Source: Podocnemis expansa (lineage: Eukaryota; Chordata; Testudines; Podocnemididae). From it: a stretch of 64,000 bases of DNA. Numbering within the stretch: position 1 is the stretch's first letter; each line of letters begins with the position of its first letter. The notes under the pieces were generated by a model. That model did not search any database, was not told where the DNA came from, and was given only the letters and a program-made list of their open reading frames with translations. Location: positions 43,402,187 to 43,466,186 of the forward strand of contig ML681989.1 of the NCBI GenBank assembly GCA_007922195.1, written 5' to 3'. Position numbers and translations under genes: made by a program. Below, one piece after another: positions 9,839-19,723 of this stretch.

Positions 9839-10600
9839 GAATCCTTCCTTCTGAGCCACTACCCAGTTTCCTTAGACACCAAGACACTTGTGTATCTGCA
9901 TGTAGGTAGGAGGCTGATGCTAACAAAATTTGGTGATTTTATGCCAGTCTAGTTATGGCCCTGGCATGAGTTACCCCAAAGTTTGTAAAGTGCTGTGGAC
10001 AAGACTGAAACTGCCATAGTATGTGGTAGAAGGTAAATACAAAACAAACAAACAAACCCACCCAAACCAGCTGGACCAAAAGAAAATAAAAAATAGAAAG
10101 TACACAAAAATAAATAAAGCAAAGCAAAATAAAATCCACACTGAAATCTAGGAAACAGAAAATAACTAACAATAATTTGTTAGTTTTTCAGTCCTTTACA
10201 GCTTGTCTCCTCCCTGATCCCCTCAGTCACTTCCCTCATTGGCTCCATTCCCTGAAGTTCCTTTCTGTCCTTAGACCTGCCCCCCCAACACCCGACCCCC
10301 CATTGCTTCCCTGAGCTGCTAGCTGCTCCCCCCCTCCATCCATTCTCTGAGCCGGGGCTGCTGTTCCCTCCTCCCCCACCACTGCTCTGAGCTACCGGTT
10401 GCTGCTTCCTGCCCCCCCCCAATTGTCAGCTCCCTCCTCCGCACCCCCCCAACTGCTGGCTGCTGTTCCCAGCCCCCTCCCCTGAGCTCTCCACTGCCGG
10501 CTCTGCTTCTCCTCCCCACCCCTCCTCTGGGCTGCTGACTGCAGAGCTACCTGACAGGCTGGATATTTTAACTCCCCCAGCCTGAAGCAGCTCCCTGCCA
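9839..10600. other. Unassigned, pyrimidine-rich in the second half
   Basis: AT-rich to about 10190, with AAAATAAA runs. From 10195 to 10600 the plus strand is C/T-rich with imperfect repeats of GCTGCTGTTCCC and CTCCTCCCC. No reading frame has recognisable homology. Confidence 0.45.
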
Positions 10601-10664
10601 GCAAGCCACACTTTTTCTCTGAAGAGCTGTATGCAGCTCATGAGCCACAGTTTGGCCACGTCTG

Positions 10665-10782
10665 AACTATACCAATATAAGCTCTCTTTTGCCAGAGCAA
10701 GCTGCATCTACTCTGAGGGTTCTGCTGATATAGATAAGCTGTTAAAATTTTTAAGTGTAGACTATGCCCTAGACCCCACCCG
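10665..10782. mobile_element. Right half of the split MITE
   Basis: It continues AACTATACCAATATAAGC and ends GTGTAGACTATGCCC, the usual terminus of this MITE group. It pairs with 6105-6265. Confidence 0.6.
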
Positions 10783-10840
10783 TACTTAACATGAATTTAT
10801 AGCCCCTTGTGGATACTTAAATGTCTACCATTGCCTAAGG

Positions 10841-11033
10841 CAGTGGTTTTCAAACCACAGGTTGGGACCCAGTACTGCGTAACAGACTGTCAGGTACTGG
10901 GTCACAGCACCCCTTGTTGCTGTGACCAAAAGACTGATAAGAAATAGCTGAAAGATTTAATTGTTAGGTCACAGGCATACATGATTTTTCTTTTTTCCAA
11001 CTGGGTACCAAGAAAAATGTTTGAAAACCACTG
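10841..11033. mobile_element. Non-autonomous hAT, perfect 8-bp TSD
   Basis: TIRs are CAGTGGTTTTCAAACC and GTTTGAAAACCACTG. GCCTAAGG flanks both sides (10833-10840, 11034-11041). Relatives are at 3093-3272 and, in reverse orientation, 40928-41117. Confidence 0.93.
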
Positions 11034-11041
11034 GCCTAAGG

Positions 11042-12013
11042 GAATCTACACTGTGGCCTGGTCTACGCTGACAATGAAGTTCAGTATAATGCTGCTTACC
11101 TTGACCTTCTGCAGCCCATGTTTCCACTGTCAGAGCAGTAAATTAAAAAAAAAATGGATCTGTAATTTGATCTGCTAACACCATCCCTGCAAGTGACATA
11201 GCAGAGATCTTGAAAGCTAGAATTCCAATTTAGGTCTGTGTAGTTAGAGAAGAGTTTTCTGGTTTTTCCTGTCTCTTTATCATGACAACATAGTCCCTTT
11301 TCTCCCTGTAGTCTGAAGAAGTTACCAATTAAGTCCTCTTTCTGAATGAAGCACTATTCCTCTGTTGTGTCTGCAGCAGAGAAACAGGAAGGAAAGCCTT
11401 TGCTGCCTTTTTTTTTCTTTAGAGAAGAGGGGCAGAGGATGACTGCCTCCCCACGAGCCCCTGTGCCTACTACCCTTAGTTCAGTGCATTCAGGAAGCAA
11501 CATGAGTAGTGGGTACACAAGACTCCAAATAATCAATTTGGGGTGGTCACCTACCTTTACCTTCTGTAATTCAACAGCCTAAAATCAAATTACAACCCCC
11601 ACCCCAGCATAGAAAAGCCCTAAATTACACACACACCTGTTCAGAAGCTAATTCTCATAGCCTCTTATCTTCTCTCTACCCATCATAATGTATCTAATTC
11701 TAAACTGCTGATGGCTTCATATTCTTTTTCCCCCATAAAGCATCTAGCATACTTCTGTACACTTGTAATATTTCATTGTAAAAATCTAATCATGTACTTA
11801 TATTGATATTTAGACATTCTTGCATATTCTTACACATTCTTTACTCTTCAACTTTCAGCCAACCTTTCTTTTGTAATATACATTTGCCTTTAATAGTAAG
11901 TTTTCAAAGCCATTGCAGCTTTTTTCATTTAAAAAAATAAGGCATCTATATTTTAATATGTATAGCTACATAGACAAGAATAAAAATGAGTCCTGAGAGA
12001 CACTGATTCTTGT
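11042..12013. other. Unassigned AT-rich sequence
   Basis: I see no repeat family or gene. A short ACACACAC run is at about 11627. Confidence 0.4.
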
Positions 12014-12252
12014 CTATTTTCAGAGGTAGCTGTGTTAGCAAAAGCAACAAAAGTCCTGTGGCACCTTAAAGACTAACAAATTTCTTCAGGCATAAGCTTT
12101 TCATGGGCTACAACCCACTTTGTCAGATGAATCTGATGGGTTTTAGCCCATGAAGCGTATTGCTAAAGAAATTTGTTAGTCTTTGAGGTGCCACAGGACT
12201 TTTGTCATTTTTGCTGTATACAGACTAACATGACTACCCCTCTGAAAATAGA
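12014..12252. mobile_element. PLE-tail fold-back dimer, second subfamily
   Basis: Both arms are long: the left starts TTTTCAGAGGTAGCTGTG and the right ends GACTACCCCTCTGAAAA. The arms meet near 12130. The right arm keeps CTGATGG-GTTTTAGCCCAT-GAAG and the left (minus) CTGACAA-hairpin-GAAA. The outermost bases CTATTTTCAGAGG and CCTCTGAAAATAG are themselves inverted, so no direct duplication is visible. Confidence 0.75.
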
Positions 12253-12776
12253 CAGGAATAAGTTTTTCTGCAAAGGATCTAAAGTTATCTAAGTATGAGT
12301 GAATACTATATTGTCTAAACAGGAATATATCTATACAAAGACAGGTAAAAATAAGTTTTGAACTCTTATAATAACCTTGGATATGAAAGTGATATGATGC
12401 ATTCTTGGCAGTTTTATGTATTCGTGTTATTCTTCAGTGTGTACACCTCATTGGATAACACACTGATTTCTTGACCAGAATGCAGAAGGTTCAATTTCAG
12501 AAAAAGCTAACCTTCTTATTTAATGCTGTCACAGTGTAGCAATGGTGGAGAGATACTTCACTGTTAGGAGCCAGATACTGAGAGCTGGTGAACATCTCCA
12601 CTTCCCAGAGAAATACTGTGCTGAGCAACACTTAAGTACCCACTCTAGTTTTCATCCTTCAAGTGACATGTTAAATTTAGGCCCAGTCTGATTGATTACC
12701 AGGCGAAAATTAAAGATTCCCATGAGTTTCTTAACACTAATCACTGAGCCTGGTGCATTGGCCCACATTACTTCTC
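12253..12776. other. Unassigned sequence
   Basis: No gene or repeat recognised between the fold-back element and the next MITE. Confidence 0.4.
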
Positions 12777-12779
12777 TTA

Positions 12780-13650
12780 GGGTGTGTTCACACAGCATTC
12801 TTATTTCAAAACAACAGAGGTTGTTTCAAAATAAGAAAGAACATGGCCAGACGACGTACGGCCATTTCGAAACAAGCAAACCCCTTGTTTCGAAATGGCA
12901 GCCGTCCTTTCAAAATGGCTTAAACCCTATCTGTTTTGAAAGGACGGTTATTTCAAAACTGTTGGTTTTGAAATAACAACATTAGGACATGTTATTTCAA
13001 AACAATTGTTGTTTTGAAATAACTATGGACCTTCCTCCCAGTGCTTAGCACCCTGGAAGGAAGGGCCACCCTCTCTCAGCACCCTGGCCAGGGAGCCCTC
13101 AGCACCCTGGACAGAGTGATGAGGAAGAGCCCAGCACCCCCTTCTCCCACTGCAGGGCTTCTCCGAAGCCCCGCGGCAGGGAGCCCTACGCCACCCTCTC
13201 CCACCGCCCCGCAGGGGAGAAGCCCCACGGCAGGAGAGGGGGGTGCTGGGCTCCCTGCTGGAGTGCTCAGGAGAAGCCCCATGGCAGGGAAATCCTCACT
13301 AGACCCCTGCCAGGCAGGGGTCTAGCAGCTGCCGCCCAGGGCTGGGGGATCCCTGCCCTTCGGGTCTTTTTCCCCTGCCTGGCTCTCCTGAAGAAAGCCA
13401 GGCAGGGGATTCAGTGGCAACATGGCCCGCAGGGGGTCCATGTTGCCACACCTCCCATGGTGCCCTCCCCAGAAGCGAAATAGCAAGCCCACAGTGTGGA
13501 CGTGCTATTTCATTTCCCGCTTTTGTGTTATTTCACGTGAAAGTGTTTTTTAATTTTGAAATAACTTGTTTTGAAATAACGCGTTATTTTGAAACAGCTT
13601 GTTTCGAAATGTCTTGTTTTGAAACAAGCCCTCTGTGTGTGAACATAGCC
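12780..13650. mobile_element. MITE with GC-rich core, TTA duplication
   Basis: Ends GGGTGTGTTCACAC and GTGTGTGAACATAGCC. TTA flanks it (12777-12779, 13651-13653). AT-rich palindromic arms (12800-13025 and 13500-13620) enclose a ~470-bp GC-rich core containing GCACCCTGGCCAGGG. The same core design recurs in the MITE at 52191. Open frames in the core are compositional. Confidence 0.85.
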
Positions 13651-13806
13651 TTAGTAAATTAGGCTATAATCTGTCAGACTGTGCATGTTTTTTTCTGATC
13701 TGCTAGTAATGAACAGTTAAAGCAGTGTATGAAGATTTAGTTCCATGGGTCTTTTTTCGACATAGATCCTCTTTTGCCCTGTTTTGGCTGTCATGTTTGA
13801 CTATGC

Positions 13807-13921
13807 CAGTGTTTCTCATCCTTTTTGGGTTGGCAAACCTTTATTCAAAGTTAAAAAAAAAAAACCACTTAGTTTTATAAGAAACGTATGAGCAAAAATG
13901 TGTTCATCGCAATATTAATAA

Positions 13922-13960
<39 letters not shown>

Positions 13961-14102
13961 ATTTGAGAGATCAAAATGTCAGGGTGTAATGGGAGTGAGA
14001 TTTTCTTTGCTTAGATTGTAAATTTTAATTCCCGCATTAGACTGTAAAATTCTTAATGCCTTATCACTCCCCCAACCTTGACTGCCCTTCATGACCCCAC
14101 TG
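13807..14102. mobile_element. Possible hAT 5' fragment with a (TG)n tract
   Basis: It starts CAGTGTTTCTCATCCTTTTT, a common hAT-type end, but no matching 3' TIR is seen. A TG dinucleotide run of about 35 bases lies at 13924-13958. Confidence 0.4.
13924..13958. repeat. (TG)n microsatellite
   Basis: Uninterrupted GT/TG dinucleotide tract of about 17 units. Confidence 0.95.
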
Positions 14103-14269
14103 GAAGCAAGACTCATAGCAGAGCCAGTCTCCAGGCAATGTAACGAGCACAGCTGGCCTCTCTGAGGCTGCCCAATTGGCTATAGCACCTGACTGGAAGA
14201 GTCAGCACACCAGCTTTTAATGGTGATGCTGGAATTTGATTCAATTCAGCAGCAGCTCAAGGCATTCAT

Positions 14270-14742
14270 CAAGGGGTAGATTACTGCAGAAGCATATGGG
14301 GCCCATGCCCAGGGGCCCCAACATCATGAGGGCCCTCCATCCTGCAGGTACTGGGTGCAGGGAGGGCCACCCTGGGGCAGAAGACAGGCTGTGCACTCCT
14401 ACTTTCCCCCGGGCCAGCTGTTCCATCTCCAGGTATGAGGGTGGGCTGGCACAACTGGTTGCTCCACTCTCGGGGCCTGGCGGCTAGTGTGCTGTGTATG
14501 GCCTCTCCTGTGGCCTTCCAGGGCCCATGGCCCTGGAGGGCCGCACTAGATGTCACACTGTGTGCCAGCCAGCCCTGCTGCCCATGGGGGCACACCACCT
14601 GGAGTGAGGCGCCAGGCACCAGACAAAGGAAGGGCCTGCCAGTATGGGGCCAGAGTCCCAGATGGGGAGAGGAACAGCCAGTAGGGGGAAGGCTAACTGG
14701 AAAGGATGGGACTCAGGGCCCAAATCCCCTTAATCCACTTGT
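14270..14742. mobile_element. GC-rich non-autonomous hAT
   Basis: Left end CAAGGGGTAGATTACTGC, right end CCTTAATCCACTTGT. Flanks GCATTCAT (14262-14269) and GCCTTCAT (14743-14750) match 7/8. It shares CACACTGTGTGCCAGCCAGC with the element at 42205, which defines a family. Confidence 0.75.
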
Positions 14743-14929
14743 GCCTTCATCCACAGCTGTCATAGTGCCTTCATGACCCAAGCTTTGCCATACTCCAGGT
14801 AATTCAGTCTAGACTTCCAATTCCTGACTTCAGCTCTGACTCTTAGAGTCTGGCACATGGCCTTTGACTCCAGATCTGATGCTGGACTTTGATTTGTGGC
14901 TACTGACTTCCACTTCAGCCACTGGTCAT

Positions 14930-15292
14930 CAGGGCCGGTTCTTCCATAGGGGTGACCTAGGTGGTCACCTAGGGCATCAAAAATTAGGGGACACCAAGGG
15001 CTGGGCTGGGGCTGCTCCATTCCCTGCCTATGGCTGGACCCTCACCGATGGCACTGCTTCTCAGCTGGGGCCAGACCTCTGCCCACAGCTGGACCCCACC
15101 GGCAGTGTTGCTCCCTGCCTGCGGCTGGATCCTGGAGGCAGTGGCACTGCTCCCCACCTGCGGCTGGATCCCAGCCGGGGCCAGATCTCGGTGGCAGCAC
15201 CACTCCCCACCTATGGCTGGATCCTGGTGGTGGTGCTGCTCCACCAGCAGCAAGGGGGGAGGGGCGCGCCAAAAACCCTTGGGCCGGCTCTG
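14930..15292. mobile_element. Non-autonomous hAT
   Basis: TIRs CAGGGCCGGTTC and GGGCCGGCTCTG. Flanks CTGGTCAT (14922-14929) and CTGGTCTT (15293-15300) match 7/8. The interior is GC-rich with imperfect repeats of GGCTGGATCC. The ORFs in it are artefacts of those repeats. Confidence 0.85.
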
Positions 15293-16857
15293 CTGGTCTT
15301 GCTCATGTCCTAATCACATGGTGCATCTTAGAGGCCAGGTGCTCAAGGCTGACTGTGTTAGGAAGAAAATTTCTGGTTCATTATGAGTAGTAAGTGTGTT
15401 CTTCGGTCACATCTTCCAATTTTTAAACTGACATGTTTGAGTCGGTTCCTTTATTGTACAATGGTGGTAGGAAGCACCACCTCCCCAGCTTGCTTCTCTT
15501 TGTTTCCCTTCCAGCTTATAGGCAGCTCTGATATGAGTCAGAAGATTAAGCAGCTTTTCACCTTTCCTTTCAACTGTTGCTCAGCAGCAACTCTGCAGCC
15601 CAGATGCTTAAAGTGGGAGGCCAGAGTATACTCCATTGTTCTGTTTCTCCACTGTGCTGTGGAATTCTCGGGTAGTGCAAATTAGGAGTTTGACTGGTTC
15701 TTTTGATGTATGGAAGTGCCCAGTGTAGGATGTATCCCATGACCCTGTTCAGCAGATGTGGGGGAGGAAAGAGAAACTGAAATCAGTTACAGCATCCTGA
15801 ATCTTTGGCCTGGTCCCAGGGACGTCACTATGCCAGGGCACAGTCCTGGATCTTTGGCCAGCAACGCAGCCAGAAGGGGTCTGATCCGGTTGTAGGCCAC
15901 TTCCGGCAAGCAGCAGGTGCTCCGAGATGACTCCTACCACTTGTGCGGAGCCGCAGCGACCATCTCCCTCTTCGAGCCTCTTGCAAGAGGCTCCAAGCCA
16001 GACACCGTCCATGCCTCCTTTTACAAGCAGCAGGAGCAGTCGCCAAGCAGCAGCTGCTCCGAGACACCTTCTGCCACTTTTTACAAGTGGCAGGGGCTGT
16101 CCCCAGCTCATAGCCTCTTGCAAGAGACTCGAAGAGGAAGACAGTCCCTGCTGCTCTGCACAAGTGGCAGGAGCTGTCTAGGAGTGCTTAATGCTAGGGG
16201 ACTGCTGCTGCCGCTTCTAAAAAGCAGCACAGACCATATCCAGCTCTGAACCTCTTGTAATGCCCCTGCCTCATCTGTAAATTAGGCCGGCTGGAATGAT
16301 CCTCAGAAGAGCACACACCAACTCAGGATGGCCTTGGTGTAGCACTTTCCAGTCACTCCCTCAATCTGCCGTATAATTAGTGCATAATTTGTGAAGAAAG
16401 ATGTACTGGGGCTCAAGTAATAGCATACAATACATGTAAAATCACCCCTTGAATGTCACTCACAGAAGAGGTGCTGGGGTGGCAAGTGGTGCCAGAACTG
16501 AGTCCAATCAAACCATCGCACAAATTAAGCTCTCCCTCTGATATTTGGTCTCTCTCTCCTCTTCCTTCCCCCCTCCCCCCACTCCAGTACTAGGGACTTT
16601 GGAGAGGGAAGCATATCAGGAGTTGACTAGATCTGCTAGGATTTCATCCACTGGTGGAATGGGGGCCTGTGTGTTGTTTCTCCAGTGGAGCTGATTTTGT
16701 GGAACCAGAACTTGGCAGTATCAGGACTGGGGGCAGGCAACTGCAAAGATCCTGAACTTGCAGCAGGAGGCCAGAGAAGAATCTGGTGGTGCAAACTGTA
16801 CTGGACTGCAGTGGATGGGGAGTAAGAAACATTTGCTGACAGCCGCTTGACCATGAC
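15293..16857. other. Unassigned; internal repeats at 15.9-16.25 kb
   Basis: At about 15905-16255 the phrases GCAGCAG, CCTCTTGCAAGAG and ACAAGTGGCAGG recur three or more times in related order, like a short degenerate tandem array of ~110-bp units. CCTCTTGCAAGAGG is palindromic. No coding homology. The rest of the stretch is featureless to me. Confidence 0.4.
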
Positions 16858-17229
16858 CAATGCTGGATTTAGGCACAAGCCAAGTAAGCCCTGGTTTAGG
16901 GCAGGGGTCTCAAACACGTAGCCCGTGGGCTGCATGCAGCCCCTAAAGCTATTTCCTGTGGCCCACAATGACACTATCATTACTGATATTTGCAATATTG
17001 TTGTATGAAAAGGTTTCAGTGGTGCGGCCCTCAGGCTAACATACTAGTTGTCATGTGGCCATTGTGGTGATTTGAGTTTGAGACCCCTGGTTTAGAGCCT
17101 CACATTATGAGGGGCTTCATTACCCTTTCTGTTATAATGTAATACACTTTTTTCTCTATATATTTTATGGTATGTGGCCCCTAAACATTGACATATCTTC
17201 GTGCCTCAGCATGTCTTAATCCAGCCCTG
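16858..17229. mobile_element. hAT remnant carrying a second hAT
   Basis: The outer element runs from CAATGCTGGATTTAGGC to CTTAATCCAGCCCTG. Flanks ACCATGAC and ACCACAAT match 5/8. It is split at GTTTAG by the element at 16902-17089. Confidence 0.6.
16902..17089. mobile_element. Nested hAT
   Basis: TIRs CAGGGGTCTCAAAC and GTTTGAGACCCCTG. Flanks GTTTAGGG (16894-16901) and GTTTAGAG (17090-17097) match 7/8. The duplication is host-element sequence, which orders the two insertions. Confidence 0.9.
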
Positions 17230-18394
17230 ACCACAATAGAGCCTAACTGACACAATACTTGAGGAGAATTATGCCGCGAATAAGAATTCTAGGGCCCAGC
17301 AAGCAGGACATTTAACAGAGATTATGAGACTGGCCAGACCCCTCATGCCTTATCTGAATTTTGCAAATTTCACTTTTTAAAAATCTAAACGTGTTTATCT
17401 TTGTTATTGCAAATAAAAAAAATAATTGTAGCTTCATTTTTCCTAAGGACTCTTGAGGGCTTACTGGTTGCAAGGAAATGTCTGTGATGGTAACCAAGAA
17501 TTTAGAATACAATCCCTGAAACCTGGCAGTTGAAAACGTTTAAATAGGATCTTGAGCAAATCATTGCAATTCTTTTAACTGGAACACTTAGATATCATTT
17601 GAGGTTGGTCCTTACCACTACTAATGACACTTGGTAGAAATGTTACATTCATAAAACATAAGTGTAAAAATTCCTTTCAATTACTGCCCATATTAATTTA
17701 ATACATTCATTTCAGTTCAGTTACTGAATTTATTTTGTTATATTTTCCATGTTGAGTATATTGTTGATACTGAAAAAAAAACAGATGAGTAGTTGACACG
17801 AAAAAAGATAAGTTAAGCTTTTTCATTTTATAGCTCAAGGTTGTGACAAAGAGACTTCCACAATAAATAGACCATTTTTCAATGTCAATGGGACACGGTA
17901 TTCACCATATGGACTCGGAAGATCAAATTACTGTATCAAGAGACAGGTGTAATTCTAGCTACTTGTTAGAGACTGAAGTTGTTTAGATTTGTATTTGTAA
18001 ATAATATTCTGGGATAAAGTGCAAATAGTCTGTTTACAGTCAAATAGAGTTGGGAGTTCATATTTATTTGATATATAAATCTCTATGTGGGGTTTAGAAA
18101 TGCCTGAATCCCTCGACACTACTGAACTCAGGCTTATGTCACTGCAGTTCAATATTTAAAACTGCTGTTCTTCTTCTCAAGTAACTGATTCAGCTTCTCA
18201 TTAATTCACATATGTGTGTTTTAGATAGGTACAAAGAGGTGAAATATTAATCTTTCTCTATAAATGAATTTTATAAATTCATAAAAAATGTGTAAATTCA
18301 TATCAGAAGTCAGTCTCTTTTCTGATCTTTATCTTGTATGTATATAATCTTCAAATATGTTTATATAATTGTTTAGCTGACAGTCACTTCCCTC
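17230..18394. other. Unassigned AT-rich sequence
   Basis: No repeat family or gene recognised. Confidence 0.4.
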
Positions 18395-18899
18395 TTTGCT
18401 TGAATTATAATCCCACTAGGTTTCTAAATCTGCATATGTTTTGTGTTTTCAACAGCATGGATTCATACTGTGAAGAGACCATTAGATCATCTAGTCTGAC
18501 AATCCATATATCACAAGCCTTTAAATTTCATCCAGTTCCCTCTCTATTGAGCCAATTAAAGTATAAATTGTTTTTGGTGAAACTGTATATTCCAGGGAGA
18601 AGTTCTAGTCTTGATTTGAAGAAAAGAGATGGTGAATCCAAATAGTTTTTAACTTGCCATTGTAGTTTGTTCCAATGGTTTAATCACCCTCATTGTTAAA
18701 AGTCTATACCATTTTTCTAATTGAATTTCTTTGGCTTCGCCTTCCAGCCACTGGGTTTTATGGTTTTCTCTGATACCTTTAGTACATGGTTTTCTGAGGT
18801 TTTTTTTTTTTTCCTCTCCCCTCTGTAATGAAGTTTAAGCTGTAATCACAGTACTTCTCAATCTTCTTTTTGGCAAACTTGGCAGATTGAGCTCTTTCT

Positions 18900-19415
18900 G
18901 GCTGTGTCCACACACACACAGTTAAATTGATTTAACTTAAATCGATTTAATAAAGTTGCTGTAAAAATAATTAAATTGATTTAAGCCAAATTGATTTAAC
19001 AGGTCCACACTAGAAAGTCAAATCAAATTAGCATGTCTAGGACAGGACTTGCTAGTTCGATTTAGGAGAGGAACACCATGGGAGGTATGGCAAGATGGCC
19101 CCCTAGAAGGACCATGCCCCCACCCAATATATAGAAAGAGGAAAGTACCTTGGGAAAGAAAAGGGCAACACTGTTAAATGAAAACAACCATTAAATTGAC
19201 ATAACACATCTGCATGGCATTATTTCGATATAACAGTTGCAATCCAAATGTTGTTTTGATTTGAAAACAGGTTTTATTGAATCAATCTAACTTTTTCTTT
19301 ATTTCAAAATGATGGAGCTCATCATTTCGAAACAAGAAAACATCATGTGGACCTACACTCTTTATAATCGAAATAACCAGCATTATTTCAATTTAAAAGC
19401 TGCTTGTGGACATGT
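18900..19415. mobile_element. MITE in the old LINE, TCT duplication
   Basis: It starts GGCTGTGTCCACAC and ends GCTTGTGGACATGT. TCT lies on each side (18897-18899, 19416-19418). The left arm carries AAATCGATTTAA palindromes and the right TTTCGAAA-type units. The core GGGAGGTATGGCAAGATGG matches the core of the MITE at 63.4 kb. Confidence 0.75.
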
Positions 19416-19723
19416 TCTATGTGTCTATTGTTAGGCATTTTCTCCATTTCTTATATATTTTTGTGAGTCTGTTTTGCACTTCTCACATTCTTCAACATCC
19501 TTTTAAAGAGGTGGACATCAGACCTGCATGTACTATTCCAGTATCACTCACTGATTCCGTGTATGGAGAGAAAATTGCTATTCCACTGTTTTCTATATCC
19601 TAGGATCAGATAAGTTCTTTTTGCTACAGCACCACACCAAGAATCATAGAATCATAGGGTTGGAAGGGACCTCATGAGGTCATCTAGTCCAACCCCCTGC
19701 CAAAAAAAGCAGGACCACTCCCA

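Larger units (their letters stand above)
6266..10664. mobile_element. Composite insertion with hAT-like ends (~4.4 kb)
   Basis: It starts CAGGAGTGGGCAAACTT followed by GAGCCACACT, and ends ATGAGCCACAGTTTGGCCACG. These are typical ends of a non-autonomous hAT. Interior blocks include AT-rich sequence, TIR elements at 6970-7129 and 7736-8179, a fold-back PLE at 7334-7494, a PLE tail at 9716-9838 and GC-rich filler. ATAAATTA on the left against CTGAACTA on the right is only a 5/8 target match. It might be one large decayed hAT or several nested ones. Confidence 0.45.
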
